Origin: Roseiarcus sp050015575 | GTDB lineage: Bacteria > Pseudomonadota > Alphaproteobacteria > Rhizobiales > Beijerinckiaceae | Length of the DNA: 24,007 bases | Assembly: GCA_050015575.1 (NCBI GenBank) | Contig: JBEKBD010000036.1 | Coordinates: forward strand, 1-24,007 | Direction: 5' to 3' | Shown here: piece after piece, positions 14,074 to 22,835 of the stretch | How the letters are laid out: each line of letters starts with the position of its first letter | How positions within the stretch are numbered: the stretch's first letter is position 1 | Program-made: the position numbers and the translations under genes | Notes under the pieces: model-generated | What the model saw: the letters and a program-made list of their open reading frames with translations, nothing else | Told to the model about the DNA's origin: nothing | Databases searched by the model: none

Positions 14074-16662
14074 TCAGCTTCCGGGCGGCGCGCTTCGTGG
14101 CTTGCCCATCAGGATTGGTTGAAACAGCACTGCCGCCGCCAACGTGCACACGAGCGAAAGAGCCAGCAACTTGCCCATGCTCGATGTGCCGGGATGACTC
14201 GAGAAAACGAGACTGCCGAACGCCGTGGCCGTCGTCAGCGCGCTGTAGATGACGGCGCGGGTGAGACTGGTCTGCAAGAGTTGGGTTTGCCCTTCGCGCC
14301 AAGCCATAATGTAATAGATCTTGAACGCCACGCCGACGCCGAGGAGCAGCGGCAGGGCGATGATATTGGCGAAGTTGAGCGGCAGTCCCACCAACACGGT
14401 GAGCTCCAACGTCACCACGCCGGCGAGCGCCAGAGGAATGAGCGTCAAAAGGACGTCGCCGATGCGTTTGAGCACCAGCCACAACAGGATCGCTATCGAC
14501 AGCAGCGCCAAGGCGCCGGCTTCGACGAAGGCGTGGACGACCATGTCGCCCGCCTCGAGAATGGAGATCGGCCCCTCGGTGGCGCTTGGCTCGACGGCCA
14601 GCACCGCGCGCGCGAAACGACGCATGGCGACATTGTCGCTGGGATCGTCTTTGGGCGCGATCGAAACGCGGGCGCGGTCGTCCGCGGTCACCCAATCCCG
14701 CACAAGGTCCGGGGGCAGAGATTCTCGTGCGACCGGCTGACTCTGAAGCGACGCCTGCAGCGAGTCCAAAACCTGCCCCAGCGGCCAAACGAAACCGTCC
14801 GTCGCCTTGTCGCGAACGGCTGGAGACGCACGCGCCAAGCGCGACAGGTCGGAAGAAAGTCGCCGCGCCGCGTCGGCTCCAACGCCGGTCTGATCGCCCG
14901 CCGCCTCGGTCAGCCGCTGCGCGCCTTCGTTCAAGGCGTCGACATTTTCGGCGTCGGTCGGGGCGGGCTGAGCGTTCTTGGGGTCGAAGGCGGCGGCAAG
15001 CTTGCTCGCGGCGCTTTGAATGATCGGAAGCTTTTCCGCCTGACCCTCCGGGATGAAGCTCGAAAGCGTCACGACATGCGACACCTCCGGCAGCTTCGAA
15101 ACTCGCGCGGCGATCGCATTGCCCTGTTCGAGCGACGGCGCCAGCGCCTGGATGGCGTTGGTGTCGGTGCTGGGATCGCGACTGAGCTCGAGATAAGTCG
15201 CGATCGACTCGGTTTCAGGACTCTGCAGATTGATGGGATTGAAGTCGAAGCTGAGCCAATGGAGGAGCGGCAACCCGGCGACGACGACGATCGCGGTGCC
15301 GGCGATGATCCCTATCCGATGCCGATTCATATAGTCGTCGATCGGCGCGAGCGACGAATAGCCGAGCGGCGCCGGTTCGCCGGGCGCGTTCAGCAGGCGG
15401 ATCAGCGCCGGCAGAAGCGTGATGGTGGTGGCGAAAGCGACCAGCATGCCGCAGCCGGCGATCAGGCCCAATTCCGACACGCCCTTGTAGTCGGTGGGCA
15501 GAAACGACAGGAACCCCGCGGCGGTCGCGAACGCCGCGAGCGTCAGCGGCGCGCCGATGCGAAAGCCGGCGTTTTGAATCGCTTTGGCGAGATCGTCGAT
15601 GTCGTGCCGTTCCGAGCGATAGCGAACGCTGAATTGGATGCCGAAATCGACGCCAATGCCGACGAAAAGCACCGAAAAATAAACGGAGATGAGATTGTAC
15701 GCGCCCACCATGAATAGACCGAGAGCCGCCGTCACCGCGAGGCCGACGAAGAGATTGACCGCTACGGCGGCCATGAGTCGCCCCGAGCGTAAGGCGAGCC
15801 AGAGAATGAAGGCGACGATCGCCAAAGTGATGAGACCGTTGCGGACCGCATTCTCCTTGATTGTCCCGAACTGTTCGTCGTTCATCGTCACGATGCCGGT
15901 GAGACGCGCGCTCGCCTGATATTTTGGCAGGATGTCCGCCGCGATCCGGCGAATGCCCTCGCTCGCTCGCAGTCCCGGTTGCAGGGCGCTGAAGTCGAGC
16001 GCCGGATGGACCTCGATGAAGCCGCGAAGATCGTTAGCGGACGCAGGCTTGCCTTGCATCAAAACGCGCCACGAGAAACTCGCCGGCCGCCCCGCGAACA
16101 CGTTGTCCAGCGTATCCGACGCCTGATTCAGAGGGCGGCCGAGATCCTCGAGCTTCAAACGATTGGACTGAAGGCCGAGAAGCACGTCCTCGAGCCCCGC
16201 GATCAACCCCCGCAGGCTTCGGTCGGAGGAAAGATCCTCGATCAGCGCATCGCCTTGAATCAGACCTCCGAGCGCTTGCTCCAACGCCGGCTTCGGTAAG
16301 AACAGAAACCCGTGCTGGGCGAAGAACTCCGTGGCGCCGGCGTTCGAGACGTCGGGGAACAGCGCCTTGTCCTTGGCGAGCGCTTGCGTCAACTCCACGG
16401 TCGCCGCCCCGGTCAACTCGGGCGTCGGCGCTGTGACGACGACATCAATGATTCCGACACGGCCAAAGGCGCTTTCGAGAGCGACGCCGCGTTGGCGCCA
16501 GTCGAGTTTGTCCGAGATCAGAGAGTTGACGTCCGAGTTTAGGCGAAAGCGGCTTGCCGTGTAGACACTCGAGCCCACCGCGATCAGCAAGGCGACCCCT
16601 ACCACCGTCCAGGCGTGACGAATGCAAAACCGGACGATCCGAACGATGACGGAAGTGAGCAT
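14074..16662 (-). CDS. hpnN: Hopanoid RND transporter HpnN
   Basis: Inner-membrane RND/MMPL-superfamily transporter that shuttles hopanoids toward the outer membrane, as shown for HpnN in Rhodopseudomonas palustris. The protein is 862 aa, normal for HpnN. It has two homologous halves. The first half has helix 1 at about 18-38, a large periplasmic loop to about 270, then a helix bundle containing the conserved VGIGVDFGIQFSVRYRSE. The second half opens with a helix near 450, has a second periplasmic domain, then a bundle with ALPLLLGVGVAFKIYYIMAW and SALTTATAFGSLVFSSHPG. The ATG at 16662 is followed by a basic cytosolic N-terminus (MLTSVIVRIVRFCIRHAW). The ribosome-binding site is weak. It lies 107 bases downstream of hpnH on the same strand. 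Confidence 0.93.
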   Translation of the reverse strand: MLTSVIVRIVRFCIRHAWTVVGVALLIAVGSSVYTASRFRLNSDVNSLISDKLDWRQRGVALESAFGRVGIIDVVVTAPTPELTGAATVELTQALAKDKALFPDVSNAGATEFFAQHGFLFLPKPALEQALGGLIQGDALIEDLSSDRSLRGLIAGLEDVLLGLQSNRLKLEDLGRPLNQASDTLDNVFAGRPASFSWRVLMQGKPASANDLRGFIEVHPALDFSALQPGLRASEGIRRIAADILPKYQASARLTGIVTMNDEQFGTIKENAVRNGLITLAIVAFILWLALRSGRLMAAVAVNLFVGLAVTAALGLFMVGAYNLISVYFSVLFVGIGVDFGIQFSVRYRSERHDIDDLAKAIQNAGFRIGAPLTLAAFATAAGFLSFLPTDYKGVSELGLIAGCGMLVAFATTITLLPALIRLLNAPGEPAPLGYSSLAPIDDYMNRHRIGIIAGTAIVVVAGLPLLHWLSFDFNPINLQSPETESIATYLELSRDPSTDTNAIQALAPSLEQGNAIAARVSKLPEVSHVVTLSSFIPEGQAEKLPIIQSAASKLAAAFDPKNAQPAPTDAENVDALNEGAQRLTEAAGDQTGVGADAARRLSSDLSRLARASPAVRDKATDGFVWPLGQVLDSLQASLQSQPVARESLPPDLVRDWVTADDRARVSIAPKDDPSDNVAMRRFARAVLAVEPSATEGPISILEAGDMVVHAFVEAGALALLSIAILLWLVLKRIGDVLLTLIPLALAGVVTLELTVLVGLPLNFANIIALPLLLGVGVAFKIYYIMAWREGQTQLLQTSLTRAVIYSALTTATAFGSLVFSSHPGTSSMGKLLALSLVCTLAAAVLFQPILMGKPRSAPPGS

Positions 16663-16769
16663 GGCCTACGACAATCGCCCCAACTCGCGGCCTCGACATG
16701 CGACCGCTTCGCAGCAAACGGAGAATTTCGTGATCACGGAGCCCGCGCGCGCGGAAAAATTCTTCTCGA

Positions 16770-17927
16770 TCAATGCGCCAGAGTCGAAGCTCTCGACTCT
16801 AAGGTTTTGATCGAGTCGTCTTTCCCCCGGACTTTGGCCAGCATCGCTTCGACATGATGGGAATGAACGAAATTCGCCGGCCGCTGCTGATCGAGCGGGA
16901 TCTCCGGCGCCATCGGGCCGTCCGTTCGCACGCCGCGAATCGCCGTCCAGATCGCCGACCAGGGACGGATCATCGATTCATTCGCGGCCGTCGGTTCATA
17001 ACCGCAATGCGCCATGCAATTGGCGCACTTTTCATATCGACCGGTTCCGTAACTGTCCCAGTCGGTCGTCTCCATCAGCTCCTTGAACGAACCGACGTAT
17101 CCCTCGCCCAGGAGATAGCAGGGTTTCTGCCAGCCGAAGACGTTGCGCGTCGGCATGCCCCAAGGCGTGCAGTGGTACGTGCGATTGCCGGCGAGAAAAT
17201 CGAGGAAGAGACTGGAATGCATCAACCGCCACTTCTTGCCTTTGCCCAGGGAGAAGACGCGGCGAAAAAGCTCTTTGGTCTTGCGGCGATTGAGGAAATG
17301 CTCCTGGTCGGGCGCCCGCTCGTAGGCGTAGCCGGGCGAAATCGAGACGCCGACTTCCAATTCCTCAGCCATATCGAGGAAGGCCGCGATATCTTCCGGC
17401 GAATGGCCGTCGAAGATCGTCGCGTTGACATTGACGGCGAATCCCCTGGCTTTCGCCTTCTTGATCGCCGCCACCGCAATGTCGAAAACGCCCTCGAGCG
17501 ACACCGACTTGTCGTGGTGCTCCTTCAGCCCGTCGAGATGCACGGAAAAGAACAGGTAGGGCGACGGCTCGAACAGGTGGAGCTTTTTCTCGAGCAACAG
17601 CGCGTTGGTGCACAGCGAAACGAATTTCTTGCGCGCCACGATCCCCTTCACGATGTCGCCGATTTCGCGATGGATCAAAGGTTCGCCGCCGGGGATCGCC
17701 ACCATCGGCGCGCCGCATTCATCGACCGCGTCGAGACATTCTTGCGTCGACAATCGCTGATTGAGGATCGGATCGGGATAATCGATCTTGCCGCAACCCA
17801 CGCAGGCGAGGTTGCAGCGGAACAACGGCTCGAGCATGAGCACGAGAGGATAGCGCTTTCGGCCAGCGAGCTTCTGTTTGAGCACATAGAGGCCGATTTT
17901 CGCTTCCTTGAAAAAAGGTATCGTCAT
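16770..17927 (-). CDS. hpnH: Adenosylhopane synthase HpnH (radical SAM)
   Basis: Radical SAM enzyme that joins the 5'-deoxyadenosyl group to diploptene, giving adenosylhopane, the first step toward bacteriohopanepolyols. The protein is 385 aa, as usual. The FeS-binding CxxxCxxC is C38, C42, C45 in FRCNLACVGCG. It is followed by IPGGEPLIHREI (SAM-binding GGEP), FFSVHLDGLKEHHD, and VNATIFDGHSPEDI. The C-terminal HpnH-specific region has HCTPWGMPTRNVFGWQKPCYLL and a second Cys cluster, KCANCMAHCGYEPTA. I chose the ATG at 17927 (MTIPFFKEAKIGLYVLKQKL), preceded by AAAGGCGA. The frame is open 76 codons further but that part overlaps the upstream gene's end. It starts 53 bases after the dxs-ispH stop, so co-transcription is likely. 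Confidence 0.95.
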   Translation of the reverse strand: MTIPFFKEAKIGLYVLKQKLAGRKRYPLVLMLEPLFRCNLACVGCGKIDYPDPILNQRLSTQECLDAVDECGAPMVAIPGGEPLIHREIGDIVKGIVARKKFVSLCTNALLLEKKLHLFEPSPYLFFSVHLDGLKEHHDKSVSLEGVFDIAVAAIKKAKARGFAVNVNATIFDGHSPEDIAAFLDMAEELEVGVSISPGYAYERAPDQEHFLNRRKTKELFRRVFSLGKGKKWRLMHSSLFLDFLAGNRTYHCTPWGMPTRNVFGWQKPCYLLGEGYVGSFKELMETTDWDSYGTGRYEKCANCMAHCGYEPTAANESMIRPWSAIWTAIRGVRTDGPMAPEIPLDQQRPANFVHSHHVEAMLAKVRGKDDSIKTLESRASTLAH

Positions 17928-17980
17928 AGTTCGCCTTTCGGAGACTCGTCGCGTCGCGAGGGTTTGGCAGCGAGAGCCTT

Positions 17981-20851
17981 TTACGCTCGCGCCAGCTGCG
18001 CAGGCAACCGGAACTCTATCGACTCGTTGGGACCATCTAAAGTCGAAACTTCGACAGGGCCAAAGCGGCCGAGCCATTGAACGACGCCCTGCACGAGCTG
18101 CTCGGGCGCGGAAGCGCCGGCGGTGATGCCGACGGCGCTGGCGTTCACTACCCACTCCTCACGAAGATCGTCGCTGTCGGCGATGAGATAGCTCGGCACT
18201 CCCATTTCCGTACCGATCTCGCACAACCGATTCGAATTGGAACTGTTTTTTGCGCCGACGACGATGATCACGTCCACTTCCTTGCACAAGTCGCGAACCG
18301 CCATCTGACGATTTTGTGTCGCGTAGCAGATATCTCGCGTGTCGGGGCCGACGAGATCGCTGAACCGCCGATGCAAGGCCGCGATGATCCCTTTGGTGTC
18401 GTCGACGCTCAACGTCGTCTGCGTGACATAACCGACCGGCGTGTCGGCGGGGATGGTGAGGTTTGCGACATCGCTCTCGGTCTGAACCAGCACGACCGGA
18501 GCGGAAATCTGCCCCAGCGTTCCCTCGACTTCCGCGTGGCCCGCGTGACCGATGAGGATCAGCGTTCGTCCCTGCATCACGTAACGCTTGGCCTGGTTGT
18601 GAACCTTGGTGACCAACGGGCACGTGGCGTTATGGACGATGAGCTGCCGCGCCTCCGCCTCCTGCTCCACCTGCTTCGGCACGCCGTGCGCGCTGAATAT
18701 GGTGACGGCGTTGTCGGGGATTTCGGACAACTCCTCGACGAAGCGGGCGCCTTTGGCCTTCAAGTCGTCGACGACGTGCTTGTTGTGAACGATCTCGTGG
18801 CGCACGTAGACCGGCTGGTCGTATTTTTCCAGCGAGCGTTCGACGATTTCAATCGCGCGCACGACTCCGGCGCAGAACCCCCGCGGCTGAGCAAGAATAA
18901 CGCGCAAGGGGGTGCGCCGTCGCGGCGCTGCGGCAGACGCGCGCGCATTGGCGAGGGGGTCGACCCGGCGGATTTGATTCGCGCCGCCGCCGAGAACGTC
19001 GAGCGCCTTTGCGACGATCCCTTTGGCGTCGAGTCCCGCCTTGGCGTACATCGCCTCCGAGCTGTCGTGCGCCAGAAACACGTCGGGCAGCGCCATGGAG
19101 CGGACTTTGAGACCGTGGTCGAGCCGCCCATGCTCGGCCAACGCCTGCAGCACGTAAGAGCCGAAGCCGCCGATCGATCCTTCTTCGATCGTGATGAGGA
19201 CTTCGTGCTCGCGAGCCAGCTTCAAGACGAGATCGACATCGAGCGGCTTGGCGAAGCGCGCGTCGGCGACCGTGGTGGAAATACCAATTTTGGCGAGTTC
19301 GTCTGCGGCCTTCGAACATTCCGCAAGGCGGGCGCCAAACGAGAGGAGCGCGACTTTGTCGCCTTGGCGAACAATTCGTCCCTTGCCGATTTCGAGCGGA
19401 ACGCCGACTTCCGGGATCGCCACGCCGACGCCGTCGCCGCGCGGGTAACGAACCGCCGAGGGGCGATCGTCGATCGCGGCGGCGGTCGCGATCATATGCG
19501 TAAGCTCGGCCTCGTCCGCCGCGGCCATGATGACGAAGCCAGGCAGGCAGCCGAGATAGGCCACGTCGAACGAACCGGCGTGCGTCGGGCCGTCGGCGCC
19601 GACAAGCCCGGCCCGGTCGATCGCAAAGCGGACGGGCAACGATTGGATCGCCACGTCGTGCACGACTTGATCGTAACCGCGCTGCAAGAACGTCGAATAG
19701 ATGACGCAGAACGGCTTGTAGCCTTCCGCGGCGAGGCCCGCGGCGAACGTCACCGCGTGCTGCTCGGCGATGCCGACGTCGAACATTCGCGTCGGGAAGG
19801 CCTTGCCGAAAATATCGAGGCCGGTGCCCGACGGCATCGCCGCCGTCACCGCGACGATGCGATCGTCCTTGGTCGCCTCCTTGACGAGGCTTTCTGCGAA
19901 AACCCTGGTGAAAGACGGCGCCTTCGCCTTGGCCTTCGATTGCTCTCCCGTCGCGACGTCGAATTTCGCGACGGCGTGGAATTTGTCGCTGGAGGCTTCC
20001 GCGGGCGGGTAGCCTTTGCCCTTTTTGGTTACGACGTGCACCAGGATCGGGCCGTTGCGGGCGTCGCGAACATTGCGCAGCACCGGCAACAGGTGGTCGA
20101 AGTTATGGCCGTCGATCGGCCCGACATGGAAAAATCCGAGTTCTTCAAACAGCGATCCGCCGGTCCAGAAGCCGCGCGTAAATTGGTCGAGGCGCTCCGC
20201 CTTGATTTCCAGGGTTTTCGGCAGTCGCCGAGCGAGTTGCTTGCCGATGTCGCGCAGCGAGCGATAGGCCTGGCTCGAGATCAGGCGCGAAAAATATCCG
20301 GACATGGCGCCGACCGGCGGCGCGATCGACATGTCGTTGTCGTTGAGGATCACGATTAGCCGGCTATTCATCGCCCCAGCGTTGTTCATGGCCTCGTAAG
20401 CCATGCCGGCCGACATGGCGCCGTCGCCAATCACCGCGATAATATTGTGGCTCTCGTTTTTCAGGTCGCGCGCCACCGCCATGCCGAGGGCGGCTGAAAT
20501 CGAGGTCGAGGCATGGGCGGCGCCGAACGGGTCGTATTCGCTTTCGGATCGTTTGGTGAAGCCCGAAAGGCCGCCCCCGGTCCGCAGCGTTCGAATCCGA
20601 TCTCGGCGACCGGTCAGTATCTTATGAGGATACGCTTGGTGCCCGACGTCCCAGATCAGCCGATCGTTGGGCGTATCGAAGATGTAGTGCAGCGCGATCG
20701 TCAGTTCGACGACGCCGAGACCCGCGCCCAGGTGGCCGCCGGTGACGGAAACAGCCTCGATGGTCTCCGCGCGGAGTTCTTCGGCGATTTGCTTGAGGTC
20801 CGCCGGCTTATGGCGCCGCAAGTCTCCCGGGCTGTTGATGCCTTGGAGCAT
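17981..20851 (-). CDS. dxs-ispH: Fused 1-deoxy-D-xylulose-5-phosphate synthase / HMBPP reductase (Dxs-IspH)
   Basis: One 956-aa frame encodes the first and last enzymes of the MEP isoprenoid pathway. Residues 1-622 are Dxs (pyruvate plus glyceraldehyde-3-phosphate to DXP, ThDP-dependent), complete from MLQGINSP to the usual C-terminal GLDAKGIVAKALDVL. Visible are TGGHLGAGL with catalytic His40, the ThDP motif GDGAMSAG (142) with NDNDMS, and GIAEQHAVTFAAG. Residues 649-956 are IspH (HMBPP to IPP/DMAPP, 4Fe-4S). The cluster cysteines lie in PRGFCAG (C660), HNATCPLVTKVH and DICYATQNRQ. EIVHNKHVV, GHAEVEGTLGQ, TQTTLS and KNSSNSNRL are also present. A linker of about 26 Arg/Ala-rich residues joins them. 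GGGAGG just before the ATG at 20851 sets the start; an upstream ATG at 20902 lacks this. The only junction start candidate, a TTG at residue 649, has no ribosome-binding site. hpnH follows by 53 bases. Confidence 0.95.
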   Translation of the reverse strand: MLQGINSPGDLRRHKPADLKQIAEELRAETIEAVSVTGGHLGAGLGVVELTIALHYIFDTPNDRLIWDVGHQAYPHKILTGRRDRIRTLRTGGGLSGFTKRSESEYDPFGAAHASTSISAALGMAVARDLKNESHNIIAVIGDGAMSAGMAYEAMNNAGAMNSRLIVILNDNDMSIAPPVGAMSGYFSRLISSQAYRSLRDIGKQLARRLPKTLEIKAERLDQFTRGFWTGGSLFEELGFFHVGPIDGHNFDHLLPVLRNVRDARNGPILVHVVTKKGKGYPPAEASSDKFHAVAKFDVATGEQSKAKAKAPSFTRVFAESLVKEATKDDRIVAVTAAMPSGTGLDIFGKAFPTRMFDVGIAEQHAVTFAAGLAAEGYKPFCVIYSTFLQRGYDQVVHDVAIQSLPVRFAIDRAGLVGADGPTHAGSFDVAYLGCLPGFVIMAAADEAELTHMIATAAAIDDRPSAVRYPRGDGVGVAIPEVGVPLEIGKGRIVRQGDKVALLSFGARLAECSKAADELAKIGISTTVADARFAKPLDVDLVLKLAREHEVLITIEEGSIGGFGSYVLQALAEHGRLDHGLKVRSMALPDVFLAHDSSEAMYAKAGLDAKGIVAKALDVLGGGANQIRRVDPLANARASAAAPRRRTPLRVILAQPRGFCAGVVRAIEIVERSLEKYDQPVYVRHEIVHNKHVVDDLKAKGARFVEELSEIPDNAVTIFSAHGVPKQVEQEAEARQLIVHNATCPLVTKVHNQAKRYVMQGRTLILIGHAGHAEVEGTLGQISAPVVLVQTESDVANLTIPADTPVGYVTQTTLSVDDTKGIIAALHRRFSDLVGPDTRDICYATQNRQMAVRDLCKEVDVIIVVGAKNSSNSNRLCEIGTEMGVPSYLIADSDDLREEWVVNASAVGITAGASAPEQLVQGVVQWLGRFGPVEVSTLDGPNESIEFRLPAQLARA

Positions 20852-21438
20852 TTTGCCTCCCAATTGTAAGCCTCTAACCAGAAGCGCCGACGACAAAGAC
20901 ACATCGCTGGCGGCGCGTTCGCCGGCCGGTTTCTAGGTTCTTTCCCCAACTCAGGCAATCGCAAAAAAACTCAAGTCCCGCCACACCCGGCTTCCGGCTC
21001 GCGATGGCAGCCTCGGAATCTACTCGGTTCGCCCGGGGGTGCGTCGCCGCGACTGGCGGCCTTTCTGCCCTCTTAAAGCGGCAAAATCGCGGCTCTACGG
21101 CGGCGCGGACCGGGGCGGCCGCCTTTCGAAATAAGGCGGCCGGCGGCGGGACATCGCCCTCGTCCCGGCGCGGTCGCTCGCATTCGCCGCGCCGCTCGCC
21201 GCCGATATTCGCCAGCGATCTTCCCATGGCGGCGGCGCGACCTAAATAGTTGTCGGGGAGCGGGCGGCCGTTCGCGCGTCGTCTCAGATCTCGCCGAGGG
21301 GAGCGGGGACCTGTACGCACGAGAAGTTTTGTGATTTGCGATTCACTCCCGCAACGATCGCCGAAATCGAGAAAATCGGGAATGCGTCGGTGAGGGAAAG
21401 CGCATAAAACGACGAGGCTCCGCTCAGGGATGGGAACC
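20852..21438. other. About 580-bp divergent region between dxs-ispH and ispG
   Basis: I see no supported gene. Open frames at 21004-21249 (plus) and through 20874-21659 (minus) are Arg/Ala/Ser-rich with no recognisable domain or ribosome-binding site. The region should carry promoters for both flanking genes, but no convincing hexamer pair stands out. Its clearest feature is a perfect 10-bp stem-loop at 21116-21142. The stretch 21310-21420 is comparatively AT-rich and is the likelier site of the ispG promoter (inference). Confidence 0.45.
21116..21142. repeat. Perfect 10-bp inverted repeat (stem-loop) in the dxs/ispG intergenic region
   Basis: CGGCCGCCTT (21116-21125), loop TCGAAAT, AAGGCGGCCG (21133-21142): all ten pairs match. 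No T-run follows on either strand, so it is not a standard intrinsic terminator. It lies about 265 bases from the dxs start and 290-300 from the ispG start. Confidence 0.6.
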
Positions 21439-22716
21439 ATGCCGATGCATACAGCCGATGCCGATATCGCCTTTGGACCTCGCCGGCGCCGCGCTAGCGT
21501 CGGCGTGCGAGTCGGAGAGGGCGAACGGGCCGTCATCGTCGGCGGCGACGCGCCGGTCGTCGTACAGTCGATGACCAACACCGACACCGCCGACGTCGAG
21601 GCGACGGCGCGGCAAATCGCGGCGCTTGCCCGCGCCGGCTCCGAACTGGTGCGCATCACCGTGGATCGCGACGAAGCGGCGGCCGCCGTGCCTCACATTC
21701 GCGATCGCCTGGCGCGCATGGGCGTGAGCGCGCCGCTCATCGGCGACTTCCATTACATCGGCCATAAATTGCTCGCGGAACATCCCGCGTGCGCGGAAGC
21801 GCTCGACAAATATCGCATCAATCCGGGCAACGTCGGCTTTCGCAACAAGCGCGACCTGCAATTTGGACAAATCGTCGAAATGGCGATGCGTCACGGCAAA
21901 TGCGTGCGCATCGGCGCCAACTGGGGCTCGCTCGACCAGGAATTGCTGACGCACCTCATGGACGAAAACGCGGCCGCGGCGATACCGCTGGAAGCGCGCG
22001 CCGTGATGCGCGAAGCGATGGTCCAGTCGGCGCTGCTGTCGGCGGCGCGCGCGGAGGAGATCGGGTTGGCTCGCGAGCGCATCATTCTCTCCGCGAAGGT
22101 GTCGGCGGTGCAGGATCTGATAACCGTCTATCGAACGCTGGCCGCGCGCTCGGACTACGCGCTGCATCTCGGCCTCACCGAAGCGGGCATGGGCTCGAAG
22201 GGCATTGTCGCTTCTTCGGCGGCGCTGGGCATTCTGTTGCAGGAAGGAATCGGCGACACCATCCGCGTTTCGCTGACGCCTGAACCGAACGGCGATCGCA
22301 GTTTGGAAGTGAAAGTCGCACAGGAAATCCTGCAGACTATGGGCTTTCGCACGTTCACGCCGCAGGTCGCCGCGTGCCCGGGCTGCGGACGCACGACTTC
22401 GACCGTCTTTCAGGAATTGGCGGGCGAAATTCAGAGCTATCTCGTCGACGCCATGCCCGGTTGGCGAAAGAAATATCCCGGCGTCGAAACGCTCAACGTC
22501 GCGGTGATGGGCTGCATCGTCAATGGCCCCGGCGAGAGCAAGCACGCCGATATCGGCATCTCTCTGCCGGGAACCGGCGAAACGCCGGCGGCGCCCGTGT
22601 TCATCGACGGCGCCAAAGCATTGATTCTTCGCGGCCCGACGATTGCGGCCGATTTCAAAGCGCTGGTCGCCGACTACATCGACAAGCGATTTGGGGGCGA
22701 GAAGGCGGCGCCGTGA
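21439..22716 (+). CDS. ispG: 4-hydroxy-3-methylbut-2-en-1-yl diphosphate synthase IspG
   Basis: Iron-sulfur enzyme of the penultimate MEP step, converting ME-cPP to HMBPP, which IspH then reduces. The protein is about 425 aa, the length of the longer proteobacterial form. VVVQSMTNTDTADVEATARQ and GDFHYIGHKLL belong to the TIM-barrel part. The C-terminal part carries the cluster ligands CPGCGR (C313, C316) and MGCIVNGPGE (C359, E366), followed by ADIGISLPG. Three ATGs are possible at 21430, 21439 and 21445. I prefer 21439 because AGGG lies nine bases upstream of it, whereas it abuts the ATG at 21430 with no spacing. It is divergent from dxs-ispH and convergent with dxr, so four MEP activities sit together. 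Confidence 0.95.
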   Translation: MPMHTADADIAFGPRRRRASVGVRVGEGERAVIVGGDAPVVVQSMTNTDTADVEATARQIAALARAGSELVRITVDRDEAAAAVPHIRDRLARMGVSAPLIGDFHYIGHKLLAEHPACAEALDKYRINPGNVGFRNKRDLQFGQIVEMAMRHGKCVRIGANWGSLDQELLTHLMDENAAAAIPLEARAVMREAMVQSALLSAARAEEIGLARERIILSAKVSAVQDLITVYRTLAARSDYALHLGLTEAGMGSKGIVASSAALGILLQEGIGDTIRVSLTPEPNGDRSLEVKVAQEILQTMGFRTFTPQVAACPGCGRTTSTVFQELAGEIQSYLVDAMPGWRKKYPGVETLNVAVMGCIVNGPGESKHADIGISLPGTGETPAAPVFIDGAKALILRGPTIAADFKALVADYIDKRFGGEKAAP

Positions 22717-22809
22717 CGAACGGGTCCGGCGACCCTCGCGAAAACGCGCTCGATGCGGTCTTTGGGTTGCGTCGCCCCATTGCCGCTTCGGTCGCCACGG
22801 CTCTTCGGC

Positions 22810-22835
22810 GGCCCTAGCCCAAGAGGGCGAGGGCC
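22810..22835. terminator. Long stem-loop at the ispG/dxr convergent junction
   Basis: GGCCCTAGCCC, loop AAGA, GGGCGAGGGCC: ten base pairs with one A-G mismatch, overlapping the dxr stop codon. It lies in the 97-bp gap between convergent ispG and dxr, where a shared terminator would be useful. No T-run follows on either strand, so intrinsic termination is not proven. Confidence 0.4.

Noticed and set aside
14119..15717. 532-codon open frame on the plus strand
   Set aside because: Antisense to hpnN; very rich in Arg, Gln and Asp, with no recognisable domain.
18870..19000. Possibility that the Dxs-IspH fusion is a frameshift or lost-stop artefact
   Set aside because: The junction stays in frame through a coherent linker, both domains are complete, and no start with a ribosome-binding site exists for a separate ispH; only re-sequencing could overturn this.
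18077..20359. 760-codon open frame on the plus strand
   Set aside because: It lies entirely antisense to the Dxs-IspH gene and is a composition artefact of high-GC coding DNA; the product is Arg/Asp/His-rich with no domain.
21004..21249. 81-codon plus-strand frame in the same spacer
   Set aside because: Ser/Arg/Ala-rich, contains the 10-bp palindrome, and has no ribosome-binding site or domain.
20874..21659. Minus-strand open frame across the dxs/ispG spacer
   Set aside because: Half is antisense to ispG, the rest is low-complexity Arg/Ala/Pro; it has no ribosome-binding site and no similarity to xseB or other genes often next to dxs.
22713..22817. 34-codon frame starting with GTGA at the ispG stop
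   Set aside because: The stop-start overlap resembles coupling, but the product has no signal or motif and ends inside the hairpin at the dxr stop; too little to support a gene.
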